A stretch of 64,000 bases of DNA from Bretschneidera sinensis (Eukaryota > Streptophyta > Magnoliopsida > Brassicales > Akaniaceae), in contig CM043698.1 in assembly GCA_023935145.1 (NCBI GenBank), forward strand, positions 149,607,625 through 149,671,624. The letters are read 5' to 3'. The notes below the pieces were generated by a model. That model was not told the DNA's origin. It saw only the letters and a list, made by a program, of their open reading frames with translations, and made no database searches. A program made the position numbers and the translations under genes. This document shows positions 22,647 to 34,494 of the stretch, piece after piece (the first letter of the stretch is position 1; each line of letters starts with the position of its first letter).

Positions 22647-22727
22647 AGCAACTCTGGTTGGGGATTTGACAAGAAATGCCAATTCATGGATAAGGTTGTC
22701 TGGGAGGTTTCTCAGCATTACAAGTAG

Positions 22728-24167
22728 AACCAGCGAACAATATATTCTTCGACTTGCCTTTCTTTTATAATATGCTCCCCTTTGTCTCAAATTACAGGTA
22801 CTCCTTCACTTTTTCAAGAAAATTTTGCCTATTTTTATTTTCTTATACATTTTATTGATTTAAAATTATATATAAAAAAATGATGTTGAAATCTTGCGGA
22901 CTCTATAACAAGCATCTTCTTTTGCGCACGATGGTTTCCTAAGAATTTCCTGTGCACTTGCATTCTTGGTTTTATCCATCAAAATCTGTGTGGAGCCCTG
23001 GTGATCATACTCAGCCAGATGATAGACTCATCCAGTCATCTGGATTCCTTGCCCCTCGGGCTCATACTGAGGGGAATCTGCTTATCACTCTTTTGCGCAC
23101 AATGGATCATTCAGGTGATGAGTACAGAGAGAATCCTTCCTCAGGTTTCTGGTTTAATCACTGAAAAAATAAAAATGGACATCTTCTTTGTAAAGAGGAG
23201 CATACATTATAATACCCATGTAAAGTATTATAGCGCACACTATCTTACGGAACTGGTTCATTAATAATTTTGAAGATTTTTGGTTTGATCGAACTTATTT
23301 GATTAATTGTAAATTAAATTTATGAGTGTTTTTTTTAAAGAATGGTAGCCTGAATCAAAATATGGATATTATTTTTATACGAGAAAAATGTAACAGTTAA
23401 ACTCGCTACTAAATTAAGATTTTTGAGTTTGGGCTGATATTATTGATAATATATATTTCTATTAAGTTTAGTTTGACTCCTTAAGCTATGTAACGTCAAA
23501 TTCAAATTGCCTTTCAAATAAATTTTAAGTCATTTATTAGTATCTATAAAAAAACAAATTAAGTCATTTATTATTAGTTAATTAAAATTTGATTGAAATG
23601 TGAGTTGATCATGATAATTATATTTTTTAAACACAAAAAGGTTAAAAAATTCTTTTAAGTATTTTATTTAAAATTTTTAAAATAATTATTAATTAATTTT
23701 TTTTTATAATTATAAATTAATTTTTATAATTTTATAATAACTTTAGCGAAACTAAATAAGTAATACTCATTTACTCCCTAATTATTACAGTGATTATAAA
23801 AAATTATTACAATGTACTCCGTAGTTATTTTAAGCAAAATCGTGTCTGCCCCAAACAATTCATCCTCTAGATTCATCGCACACGTACACGTGTCCCGCAG
23901 TTAAAATTGTTGGGAAGAACATCCACCTGGGTCCCACAGTTGAAAAACCCTGTAACCTTTTTTATACCAAAAACCCACATGACGTCCCTAAACTAACGTC
24001 ACATTGCATTCCAACTTGCAGAGATCCAACAGTTTAGACCAATCACACACTCACGTCACCTTCCCAAACTCTGTCTAGTTGAGAACAAATCATGTTATGC
24101 CACGTGTGCATGCGTTAAAAAATATTTACTGTATGAGCAAATCAGACAAAAAATTTCCCGAAATCTT

Positions 24168-24174
<7 letters not shown>
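22728..24174 (+). promoter_or_regulatory. Intergenic region and promoter of the UBP16-type gene (copy A)
   Basis: 22728-23850 is AT-rich with no gene. From about 23850 the sequence holds CACGTG-type elements (GTACACGTGTCC at 23885, GCCACGTGTGC at 24100) and repeated AACCAATCACACACTCACG motifs. The block 23920-24174 is repeated at 48662-48930 next to the second UBP 5' UTR, as expected for a promoter. No TATA box can be assigned with confidence. Confidence 0.55.

Positions 24175-24206
<32 letters not shown>
24175..24206 (+). repeat. (GA)n microsatellite in UBP 5' UTR
   Basis: A GA run of about 16 units, also present at 48931-48962 in the second copy. Confidence 0.95.
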
Positions 24207-24208
<2 letters not shown>

Positions 24209-24378
24209 AGAGAGCAAAGTGTGAAGTGAAGCACAAACTGCGCATAGAGAGAGAAACTACTTCTCTTACCATTTGAGAAATCAAAGAATATTTTTGAAGA
24301 AGAAGAGGAAGGAGAAGGAAGAAGTATTGTTGGGTTTCGCTCAGATTTCTTCCTTTATCTTTCTTTTTGCTGCATGAG

Positions 24379-26690
24379 GTATGTAAGATTTGCGAGTAGC
24401 TAACTTGTACTTGTGATTTTTATCGTTTTGTACTCTTTTTTTCTTTTGGGTGCTTGATCTCAGATCGGAGAAGTTTCATGTGGGTTTTGGTCCTTCTTAG
24501 GAAAATGGTTACTTTTTAAGGTTCATTTTGCTGCAAATGTTTTGTGGTGTCCCATGAAAATGCTGGATTGAGTTTTTTTTTGTTCGAACATTTATGGGAT
24601 AGTGTACGTTAAAATGCGAAATTAGAGATATTTTAGAGATGGATTCCTCTTAAATTCTTCGCTTTGCTGGTGGGTTTATTCAAATGGGAGAGATTTTTAG
24701 TTTCCTCACTTAATTTATTGTGGTGTTATAGATTTTCTTTTTGGATGTTGGATTTCAATATATGTTATTGAAATGTTAATGTTTGCCGAAGTTTATCTGA
24801 GCCAACTAGAAGCTTTTTATGAGGGGGTTTACTGGGAACTGGTGAAATAATATTGGTAGACTGGTTAATTGAAGCTCCAGTGTGGGATTGTAGCAGGAGA
24901 TGTTGGCAGTTAACTATGATATTCTGTCATTCTATTTATATGGAATAATTAAATTGTTAGGATTCTCAGTGGTAAACATTGGGAGCAGGGTATTTTGGTT
25001 TTGTTCTTCTTCTTCTTATTTCTGTTCTTTGGGAAAAGTCTAAAATGTAGCTAATTTAAGGTTTCTAGGGTTCACCCAATATGCTGTAACGGTCTTAAAC
25101 CAGCCATAGCCAAAACGTGCTCTAGTATCCATATCAGTCCCCATAGAGCCCACTGATTATGGACCTAGAATAGTTGGACTTTGAAGCCTTATCTCTTTGG
25201 AAAGGTTTAGTTGGGGTCTCTCTCCATCATCTTATGGAGGATACATCTTATTATTATGGGGGGTTACTATTCATTGGAGTTTTGTTGGGCACTATTCCTT
25301 TTGTCTCTTCAAACAACTGAAAGTGGTTGCTGAAGTCAACTACTTTGATCTTGAAAATTTCCAATTTGGATCTGTTCTTTGAGTTTTTATTTAATTTTTT
25401 TTTGTTAAACTACTGCCTTTGAAAATTGAGCATGAAACATACCAAATGCATAGCTTTAACAAATTTCTGTGAGTACCAAATACCCATGCTGCTTTCTAAA
25501 TCTGCTTTTAGTCTTTACCATTTAATAAAATGGCACTTTAACTGGACACCTACTTTCATCTACAGAATTTTGTAAAAATTGTTTCAATTTCTTCCATTAC
25601 ACTTTTAAGAGGATATATGCCTGAGAAAAAAAAAGGTGAATCTCAACACTCTCAGTTTCAGAACATGCCTCTAAAAAATGAGTACGGTCCTTTCATGATG
25701 AGCAGTTACCTACCTTCCTATCCCTAAATGTCATTTCCAAATATATCTGTATTTTTTGGAAATGGTAGCTCTGCTCAATTTACTCAAATATAGAAGACAC
25801 AGGGTCATGTGAGAACATGTTCTGATGAAGATTTGTTCATATTTTAATGATTGGAGTACTCAAATAAAATGGTTTTGCAGAAACAAGAAGATAACCATAT
25901 ATCTTTATCAATCAATTGAGGAGAAGCCTTCATATTGTGGGAATTTATTTAGTGAAACTAAAGACATACTTCCACTACTGACTATATTGCTAACGTTCCG
26001 TCTCAACATGAATCCTGATAAACTCAATGAACCTGATCTATGCTAAGTGTGGATTGATTGACCATTATACAAGGCAGGGTGAGGCCTTCCGGGATCGCAA
26101 AGAGTATTCTCAGCCGTAGGGCTGTGCTTTGCCCGTGACTCAATTGATTGCAAGGCCACTGGTGATAAGTGTAACTATATGCAAGAGAACATGGAATCAG
26201 TAGATTTGCTCTTTTCTAGCATATAGCACGTCTTGCTGGTACCTTCGTTTTGCTACTACTTCCATGCTGTCAAACTGGTATCTGTTTCTTCACTATGTTA
26301 GTCTCACCTTTTTGCCATCAGCAATGATATGTGCATTACTGCCAGCTAGCAGGGATGAATACTGTAGTATTGTTTTTTTAAAAAAAAATTTGTTTATAAG
26401 TAAAGAGCAAACACGAAGTGTACTGTAGTATTGTTATCTGTTTCTTGGTATCTGTTTCTTTGTTATGTTCCATCTTTTGTCATCAGCACTTCTCAGGCTG
26501 TCCGGAATGATTGTGTCTAGATGGACTTTGAAAAGCTCTAAATACTATGTTAATGGCCATGCTTTGGGCCATGGTCCTCTTAGCTCCTTTACTTCATAAA
26601 TTTTTGTTTTCTACTTTATATTTGTTAGGATTTTACTCCTAAAATCCACTTACTCAAACTTACAACAATTAAATAGGCAAAACAAAGAAC
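24379..26690 (+). other. UBP copy A 5' UTR intron, first part
   Basis: Intron sequence beginning GTATGTAAG. No gene or element recognised; short frames are not supported. Confidence 0.6.
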
Positions 26691-26694
26691 AACA

Positions 26695-27090
26695 AATTTT
26701 TTTATAAGTAAAATGTATATATAAAAAGAAAAGCGCATCATGGGGGTGCAACCTATGTACAAGGCTATCTATAGGAGAGAGACTCAACAAAATCAACTAC
26801 ATCTACGTCATTTACAAAAGAATTTCATGTGACTCAAAAAAAATAAGGGCCTTGAACCACCTCTCCATAATTACAATTGAATGTCTCTCAAAGCCATCAA
26901 AAACTCTATGATTCTTCTCATTCCAAACTAACAAAAGATAGAAACGGGAATCATAAAGTAAGCTTTCTTAAGGCTCTTTGATGTCCGAAACCCACTCCAA
27001 GCCCAAATTTCATCCTTCACAGAGGCGGCAAAAACTCAGGACGCACCCAAAATCTTATAAACCATCTCCCATAAAGCTCTAGCCAAAGAA
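26695..27090 (-). mobile_element. LINE-type 3' fragment in the UBP intron
   Basis: Starts after ACAAATTTTTTTATAAG, then GCGCATCATGGGGGTGCAACC and a block (26960-27080) with CCGAAACCCACTCC and CCAAAATCTTATAAACC resembling the LINE tail at 18540-18600 and 19850-20160. Reverse orientation, no frame. Confidence 0.5.
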
Positions 27091-27454
27091 TAACAAAAAT
27101 TAATGTGGTTCGACAATCTCTTTGCCTACGACACCAACAAACTCACAACTTTATTAATTTTTAATCACAACTTTAAGAAAAACAAAGTTTCTACTCTCAC
27201 AACCTCACAACCCAAAAGCCCCAATACACCCAAAGTTGTTAACCTAGCTCTATTTGTAAATCCCACTAATTTACAAAGTATTTTGGACTTTCAAGTGTGC
27301 TCTCTACCTTCTCTGGTTTCCTCTTTATATAAAGGAGATTTTCTTAATATCACTAAGAAAATAACAACAACATAGGAAATTGCTATTACTAGAACATCCA
27401 ATAAGAAACTACTCCTACTACTAGAACAAGCAACTATAAAATAAGAAATTAAGC

Positions 27455-27540
27455 TAATGAGGCATTGGCTCACTGGTTAATGTTGGGGCCTTGGTCCCAT
27501 TCGAGTGGTGTGTATGCCTGTTTTGCCAATAATAAAAAAA
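27455..27540 (+). repeat. Possible tRNA-derived SINE remnant
   Basis: GCATTGGCTCACTGGTTAAT resembles a tRNA A-box region. CCCATTCGAGTGG some 30 bases on resembles a weak B box, and an A-rich tail follows (AATAAAAAAAG). Borders and target duplication are unclear. Confidence 0.35.
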
Positions 27541-28324
27541 GAAAATTAAACTTTTCTTAAACCAATTAGAATTTTTTCTTGTGGGATTTGAGCTAAAATC
27601 CTAACAATATTGAATTGAGGCAATGTTGAGGTTGTGCCTGATGACCATATATTATTGTAGGTTTTCTCTAACCTACTGACTGAGGTCATTAGTTTCTCTT
27701 TTTATTTCAATCTGGGAGGGGATAATGTGCATCTGCTCTCATTCTCTCAAGGCAAACTGTTGCCTTTCAAAGAACAAAATTAGTGTTAATGATAACTATT
27801 TTATTTATACACATGAATTTTGTATATGTTTGTGCATATACATGACATTGTATTTGCTTTTTTTATTGCAGTCTTAGTTTGTACTGGAAATCAGAATACT
27901 TGACAAGTTGAATGGTGTACCATGATTCTTGCTGAAATTATGATGCTGACATCTTGAATTACTTGGACTGATGTAGCTTCAAGAGGCTATCTTTTGGGTA
28001 GTGATTTTGAGGAGCTGGACATGAGTATGCTGGTGGGGACATGCTTGAGCCAAGGGAATCTGATATACCTGCTCTGTTTCTGGTCTTGGTTGTACTTCCT
28101 TTGGTTGCTTACATCTTACTTGGGAAATGGAGTGAAGCTGCAAAGAAAGGAGAGAGGATAAGTTTGCTCGCTCAATTGGCTGCTGAGGAAGCTCTTAGAG
28201 AAGAGGCAATGGCTACTGCAAGTGTTATTCTTGTATCTCCTTCAAAGAATGGACTTCATGTGTGTGCTAGGTGCTTCGGTCCAGCTACAACCCGCTGCTC
28301 CGGATGCAAGTCCATCCGATATTG

Positions 28325-29280
28325 GTATATTCTATTTCTTTTCAGTTCCAAGAGCCTGTTTTCTTTTTTATTATGCGCATGTTTTGTGGTATACTTGTTT
28401 TTGTCCCACAAGGCATGGTTTGGAAAATACAAGCTTCTAGTATTTTAAACAAACGGCAGAGTTATGAGAAACTTTTCAATAAGAAAGTAGTTCGAAACAA
28501 AAAATTTCATGTACTCAAAATTTTCCATGGATGGAAATACAATACTATTCTCTATATCTATCTTTTGTTTTTAGTTTCTTTTTTTTTGTTGGGGGTGGGG
28601 GTGGTTAAAAACTCTCAAACTGTAGATAGTCAGAGTTGCTAGTCCCATTTTTCAAGTTCTTATATGCATACTTATCTTCTAAGTGAGTTTTTATCTCTTG
28701 AAGCAAACATTGTTATAAATCCTTGCATTGGGCTACTTTATTATTGGTAAATATTGGACTTTGCTTCATATCCATGAACTTTTAAAGTATCGGGGTCTGC
28801 AAGAGGTACTCCGCTATATCATTTTATATTGAAACGTATACCTGCAGTGAATTTGGTTTGACCACATGAATGTTAAAAATTTTGTCTTTCAAGCCAGCAG
28901 CAGCTGACTATAATAGGGAAATCATATTGAATCTAGGGTTGTTTCAAGTTTCTACACTTTCGGCACTTGGGATTTTCGGAAGTTCAAAAATGAAATATTT
29001 AAGATATGTGTGCAAAGGGTTTAGCCTTTCTTGGTTTTCAAATTTTGTTTGCTCAAATAGCAGCACTTTTAGCTGCAAATTATGCCTGTTAACTTTTTAG
29101 GCCTTTGTATTTGCTATATTAATTAACATTTGCTAGGATATTGTAATGAAAAGAAAGTGCTTGAAGACGCATTTGAGATGGATTTCTCACCCACATATGT
29201 AGCCTAGAATCTAACAGTTGAACTTGACATGGCCCTTCTTGAAGTTTCTCAATTTTCTGAAAAGAAAGTGCTTGAAGACG
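28325..29280 (+). other. UBP copy A non-coding stretch after exon 1
   Basis: Intron-like sequence without recognisable exons. The segment GAAAAGAAAGTGCTTGAAGACGC occurs twice (29146-29169 and 29260-29282), the second next to the junction with the late UBP fragment. Confidence 0.5.
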
Positions 29281-29530
29281 CTGATTTGTATCCTAAACTT
29301 TTATTTTCTCTATACCATTTCTGCTTCTCCTCACTCCATTTTACCATATGAAAAGATTCAATTTAAAAAACTTTGGATTTCCATATTTGGATGGAGGAGT
29401 GGATTGTTCATGTTTCTTTCTTTAAAGGTCTAATTTCATAAATGCTGTGGTCTCTATCCAGGCTTTTGATTGCCTCTATGCAATCCATATGTTTGGAGGG
29501 ACAACTTTATACAACATGCTTTTGGTGGGC
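29281..29530 (+). pseudogene. UBP16-type late intron and broken exon (copy A)
   Basis: Matches 59215-59512: an intron followed by the exon reading LLIASMQSICLEG. In copy A, 48 bp after this motif are missing and the sequence rejoins at the TTL/TTF position, then diverges after 29530. No further UBP exons follow, so copy A ends here. Confidence 0.8.
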
Positions 29531-29595
29531 GTCATTCCGTATTATAAAAATTGTCTTTTTTTGGGTACATCTTTTGGTTTCAGCAAGATATCTTA

Positions 29596-31020
29596 CTAAT
29601 TTCTTTGACAGCATGACATCAAGGTATATGCAACTTTGTAATTTAATAACCAAAATTTATAACATATATCATATTCTGCAATCAAATTTTTATATTTTCA
29701 AATCAATTTTTTTGTAAGATAATAATTGAATGAATATGTGGATGTGTTTATATCTTATAAAAAATTTCAAGACATTTTATTTTCTTAAAATTTAAATCTC
29801 CTAAGAAATTTTCTTTCTCTAAACTCATTAGATATTTTCAGTCTGAAAAAATCAACAATCGTTTCACTTTCTTTCTTTAAACCAAAATCAACCACAAAAT
29901 TGATAAAACTTTTAACGAACAATAGGCTCTTTTTTTTAATTCCTTTTGACAATAGAGCACATGGCTCATAAGTTTTTATAGTTAATTATTCCTGTGTGAA
30001 AAAGAACGATGAATTATCGCAGTCCGGTGAAATGACAGAGTTTTTGTGTCAAAACCACAAAATTGTTGGTTGTAATTTTTCACATACGAGAGTGGTCATG
30101 TCACCTTTGTTTGTGAAAATTTTAAATCATGCGCGAATAGCTCATCTTTAACTCGCCGTACGAAATGAACTTAGCACAGTTTGGGCAAGTTAATCTATGA
30201 TATCACTCTACCATTAATAAAAAAAAAAGAACGATGACATTTTAAAATTTTATATATAATCCTGAATTTCATATTCTTATTTACATAATTAACTCACTAG
30301 TTTTTAGAATTACACAATTTATTCCGATTAGTCAAATTCTTTGATTATATTTTGAAACGAGTTTCTCTTTTTTTTTATAAAAAAAATAGTGGGGACAATT
30401 CTAAATAAAATTTCATAACACTAAAAAAACTAATCAATCTAAAAACAAGTTTAAAAACTTAGTGATGAATCATCTCATATCGATAGTGTAATGAAAATAA
30501 TTCAAGTATATGTGTGAATAAGCAATCGATAGTATAATCAGATATCCTTTTGAATCACATAGTGGAAATGTAAGAAATGTAACCTAATGGTATAGATATC
30601 CTTTTGAATCACATAGTGGAAATGTAAGAAATGTAACCTAATGGTATAAAAGCTAATCGAAATCCATTATCTTGTATATGAATATGTGGTAATTAGGGCT
30701 CTCAACAAGATGGAACATTTAGTCCAGGGATACCATGTTACATGGTTGACAAAAAGCATAAGCAAAATCTTCCTTAATTTTTGGTACGTTCATTAATTAC
30801 TTGAATGTAACTATAACATCAACCAAAACTTTTGAAGATGAATGCCATTTGTTTTTCAAAAAATTGATATTAAATTGTAATTGCTATCAAATATACATGT
30901 TATTTAATTTTTAACATTTTCAATTGACACAAATTTTTATTGAATCTATTCCTAATAATAAATCTTACAGTATTGTTGTGTTTTTATTGATCATCTCACT
31001 GGCTCCAAATCTCTTTAGAA
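29596..31020. other. AT-rich intergenic sequence
   Basis: No gene found. It contains a perfect 54-bp tandem duplication (separate entry). Confidence 0.6.
30541..30648. repeat. Perfect 54-bp tandem duplication
   Basis: Units 30541-30594 and 30595-30648 are identical, beginning GATATCCTTTTGAATC. Confidence 0.97.
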
Positions 31021-31024
31021 GAGT

Positions 31025-31490
31025 ATGTTTTTCTTGTACCTACCACTTGTCGTAAGCAAAGAAACTAATTTCCTTTAACAAATGATTAATTTTTTTTTAT
31101 ATAAATTTGAATACAAAAGCGCATATCACATATAAAATAGCTATTTTTTTCAAATAAATATACTATAATGATAACTAAAACCATTCATCCTAATTTAGTT
31201 GAATAACAAAATAAATTTTTTTATTTAATTTTTTATGTAGAAATAACATTTAATATTGATATATCAAATTATATTTAATTACTTTGTATTCTCATGTGAA
31301 TGTCAATTTAAAGAAGTTTTAATTATTTACGACAAAATAAATATATTTATTTAATCTTTTTATGTAAAAATAATAATGTGAATGTAAAGCCAATTGTTTT
31401 TTATACGATGGTACTTAGTTATCTCCCTGCATATTCTTTTTATCTTCACATCAAGTATCCAATACTCAAGTCACTCAAAAGTAGGCGCGG
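31025..31490 (+). repeat. Left direct repeat flanking the Copia-3 remnant (possible LTR)
   Basis: Similar to 34495-34920: both run from GTATGTTT/GTGTGTTT through ATTCATCCTAATTTAGTT, AATAACAAAATAAAT and TATCTTCACATCA to CCTCAAAAGCAGG/CACTCAAAAGTAGG. They flank Copia coding sequence, which suggests old LTRs, but clean ends and primer sites were not found. Confidence 0.5.
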
Positions 31491-32008
31491 AGGGAACATA
31501 CTAGGGTTTAGGAGATATTTTATTGTTGTTTCTATTATTTTTTCTCGCTTTTTTATTTAAATAAAAATTAAGAATCAACATGTTAGTTTTATAAAACATA
31601 ATTTTATTTTAATTTCAAATATATATTTACTAGTTATTATTGTTATTTAATTATGTGATGCGTAATCAATTAGTTTACATTTGAATGTTTCGATGTGAGA
31701 TATATGTAATATATTATCCTTTTCGTTATCTAAAATAATGTATATAGTTTTATTTCTTATATCAAAATTTTATTATGATACCTATAAATAATAATATTTT
31801 ATTTTCACCTTATTAGCATCGATTTTCGAAACTAAATTCCTAAGCTTCTTTTACGTTCATAATATTCACATTAAAAATTATATATAAATAAAGAACATTC
31901 AATTATTTATGACTAGTAACAATGTTCTTTAGTGTTAACTATGGCAACTTTTATAAAAGTAGAATAAAGAACATTTCTTGGTGGATGTAAGATATGGCAA
32001 CGTCCTCT

Positions 32009-32010
<2 letters not shown>

Positions 32011-32049
<39 letters not shown>
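32011..32049. repeat. (AT)n microsatellite
   Basis: About 19 AT units. Confidence 0.97.
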
Positions 32050-32054
<5 letters not shown>

Positions 32055-32574
32055 AGTTTATTTACTTGATCAAAAATAAAGTTATAGCTAGAAATCGATT
32101 GTGTGTGGAAACTACAGAATACCTTACAACTAACGTCTTAAAATGATTATTTAGCTGATGTTTCTCATCATTTTTGCTTTTTTTACTTAGAAAAAGTTAG
32201 TAAAAGTGTTCCATAAACCCGACAATAAAATCATACTTTCCAAGTTTTATCTCTCAATGCTGACATGCGCGTCTTTGATTCTTTTTCATCAATAATCCAT
32301 TGTATCAAAAAAATATATTAAAATCTTATTTAATTATCTGACATTTCTCATGTGAATGTTAACATAAAGAACATTCAATTATTGAAAAAATAAAACTCTA
32401 AGGCTTTGAAATTATAAAGTTTTAAATTCAACTTTTATGAATGTTATCAATTTATAAATTAATTGCTTTTTTCACTCTAAATAACTAATATATATCATCG
32501 CTTTAAAAAATAATCGATGTCAAAATCAAAAGCGGGATTGAGATCGAGATCGGAACGAGAAACAACATGAAGCT

Positions 32575-33906
32575 TGTTAGAAAAATAAAGAGTGATTGGA
32601 GAAGAAACTCTTGTATTATTGATGTATATTATTGAAGTTATTGTGAAAGACGAATACAAGCCTATATATAGGCTAAGAATATAAAACCTAATAGAAATAG
32701 GAAACATAGGATTTATAATAAAACAGGAAACTAAACTGATTAGGAAACTAATACATATGAAACTAGGAAGCTAATATTGCAGTAAGAATAGGAAATATCT
32801 TTTAACAGCCCCTCTCAAACTTAAGGTGGTAAAATGGATGCCAACTTGAGTTTGTAAACTGAATCAACAAAGCACAGAAAAGATGAGTGACAGGCAGGGC
32901 CCGAAGTGGAATCACGGGTGATGACTTGGCAGGACCCAAAGCAGAATCTCGGGTGATAACTTGCTGATGCTGATGATGATGCTGCTGCTGTTGATGCTGA
33001 TGGTGCTGATGGTGATGCTGTTGATGCTGATGGTGATGCTGCTGCTGATGATGCTGAGAGAATCATGGGTGATGACTTGGCAGGACCCGGAGCGGAATCA
33101 CGGGGTGATAACTTGCTACTGTTGCTGATGCTGATGATGCTGCTGGTTATGCTTGTTGAAATATGACTTGGGATTCGGCGGTTCCACAAGATGGTGATGG
33201 TGGAATAGATGCAGCTCGTGTTTGAGTTGTTGATGATGCTGGTGATGCCGATGCTAATGCTGTTGATGCTGATGGTGATGCTGCTACTGATGATGCTGAG
33301 AGAATCATGGGTGATGACTTGGCAGGACCCGGAGCGGAATCATAGGGTGATAACTTGCTGCTGTTGCTGATGCTGCTGGTTATGCTTGTTGAAATGTGAC
33401 TTGGGATTCGGCGGTTCCACAAGATGGTGATGGTGCAATAGATGCAGCTCGTGTTTGAGTTGTTGATGATGCTGGTGATGCCGATGCTAATGCTGTTGAT
33501 GCTGATGGTGATGCTGCTGAGAGAATCATGGGTGAATATTTGGTAAAGATTATAATAGTATATAACAAGAAGGAAAAAGAGGTTATGTTCGGGCGAGCGG
33601 CATTAAGCCGCCCGCCAAAATTGCGGAAGCTCAAAATACGACTCTCAAAATAAGATCAATAGCTCTGATACCATGTTAGAAAAATAAAGAGTGATTGGAG
33701 AAGAAACTCTTGTATTATTGATGTATATTATTGAAGTTATTGTGAAAGACGAATACAAGCCTATATATAGGCTAAGAATATAAAACCTAATAGAAATAGG
33801 AAACATAGGATTTATAATAAAACAGGAAACTAAACTGATTAGGAAACTAATACATATGAAACTAGGAAGCTAATATTGCAGTAAGAATAGGAAATATCTT
33901 TTAACA
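32575..33906 (-). mobile_element. Young non-autonomous LTR retrotransposon (TRIM/LARD-like), complete
   Basis: LTRs at 32575-32807 and 33674-33906 (233 bp each, TG...CA) are identical by eye over their whole length. They are bounded by the 5-bp target duplication AAGCT (32570-32574 and 33907-33911). Next to the right LTR, 33661-33673 is the reverse complement of TGGTATCAGAGCT, the tRNA-Met primer site. A polypurine tract (reverse of GCCCCTCTCAAAC, 32808-32820) adjoins the left LTR, so the element points left. The 866-bp interior has no gag or pol, only imperfect repeats rich in GCTGATG-type triplets. Its Copia-type ends suggest mobilisation by an autonomous Copia element. Confidence 0.95.
32925..33540 (-). 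repeat. Ser/Ala-rich tandem repeats inside the young LTR element
   Basis: Imperfect units of about 235 bp recur: a GGGTGATGACTTGGCAGGAC block followed by (GATGCTGCTG)-type triplets and TTCGGCGGTTCCACAAGATGG. The reverse strand is open for 84-122 codons and would give Ser/Ala-rich peptides containing SPMILSASS and CGTAESQV. Whether they are translated cannot be judged. Confidence 0.7.
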
Positions 33907-34494
33907 AAGCTAATGTTAGTGAAAAAGACTCTGCCGGTTATGATCATGTCCTTATTACCAGTAGTAATGAGTTCTTTATGTCTGATCGGATTATGGATTC
34001 AGTTTTTTGCATCATATTTGTCGAAATAAGGATCGATTTTCATAATATGAGCCTTATGACGGAGTTATCTTACTGGTGATGATGCAACTCGAAAAAATAC
34101 TGGTATAGGAACTGTCCAGATTAGAATGTATGACGATGTGAGAAAGACTTTAATAGAAATTAGACATATTATTGCCTTCAAGAAGAATTTGATTTCTCTG
34201 AGTACTCTTGATTTCAAATGATACAAATATTCATCTGAATGTAGAGTTATGAAAGCCAACAAAGTGCTCTGGTTGTCTTAAAAGTGAAGATAACGTCGCC
34301 AAATTTGTATGTTCTGTAAATTACTACTGTTACTGGTTCCATAGCTACTTCCAGTATATCAGATTCTGAAGTTATAAAATTGAGACATATGAGATTGGGT
34401 CATATGAGTGAAAATAGACTAACTTTATTGAGCAAAAAATGTTTCTTATGTGAACAGAATACAGGTAAAATGGAACATTATGTTATCAAGGAGT

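Larger units (their letters stand above)
12314..22727 (+). pseudogene. Mitoribosomal small-subunit protein mS35-like gene (MRP S24/S35 family), disrupted
   Basis: Four exons are recognised: 12314-13322, 13897-14046, 20718-20904 and 22647-22727, all with GT/AG borders. In order they give a Ser/Arg-rich N-terminus (likely mitochondrial transit), LPSNILSVLSGAGRGKP, a (RG)n tract, GLYLGDNADGEKLAKRVGPE, LPSPLEDAYLDALHTNLL, PPIPLRDVLKKMKPFLMAYE, ERVPLLKEI, DRVTAKQQQEELERVAKTIP and GWGFDKKCQFMDKVVWEVSQ, ending in TAG. This is the plant protein annotated as ribosomal protein S24/S35, mitochondrial. Disruptions are a one-base loss in a C run near 12625, another shift at 12934-12957, TAG at 13251-13253, TAA at 13915-13917 and an extra T near 20763. 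Intron 2 is 6.7 kb and full of repeats. The frameshifts could be base-call errors, but the two stops are substitutions, so I call it a pseudogene. Confidence 0.85.
24175..28324 (+). pseudogene. UBP16-type ubiquitin-specific protease, 5' UTR and first coding exon (copy A)
   Basis: UBP16-type enzymes remove ubiquitin through a Cys protease domain and carry an N-terminal membrane segment and a MYND zinc finger. Here a 5' UTR exon (24175-24378, starting with a GA repeat) is followed by a 3.5-kb UTR intron (acceptor 27870-27871) and a coding exon from ATG 28041 to 28324. The exon gives MLEPRESDIP, a hydrophobic helix ALFLVLVVLPLVAYILL, LLAQLAAEEALREEAMATAS and the MYND start CARCFGPATTRCSGC. The donor GT at 28325 splits a Cys codon, as in the family. 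The next MYND exons are not found; the sequence jumps to a late fragment at 29281. The exon itself is intact, but the gene cannot make an enzyme. A 12-codon upstream ORF starts near 27922. Confidence 0.85.
32500..34490 (+). pseudogene. Copia-3 gag-protease remnant, split by a younger element
   Basis: Either side of the insertion at 32575-33906 the forward strand reads a Copia polyprotein. SKSKAG(L)RSRSE lies before it; after it come SNEFF, DRIMDS (protease site, normally DSG), LGDDATRKxxGIGTVQIRM, IEIRHII..KKNLISLSTLD, and LRHMRLGHMSENRLTLLSK-type GAG-pre-integrase sequence up to 34490. Several stops and shifts make it non-functional. The catalytic Gly of the protease site is altered. Confidence 0.75.
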
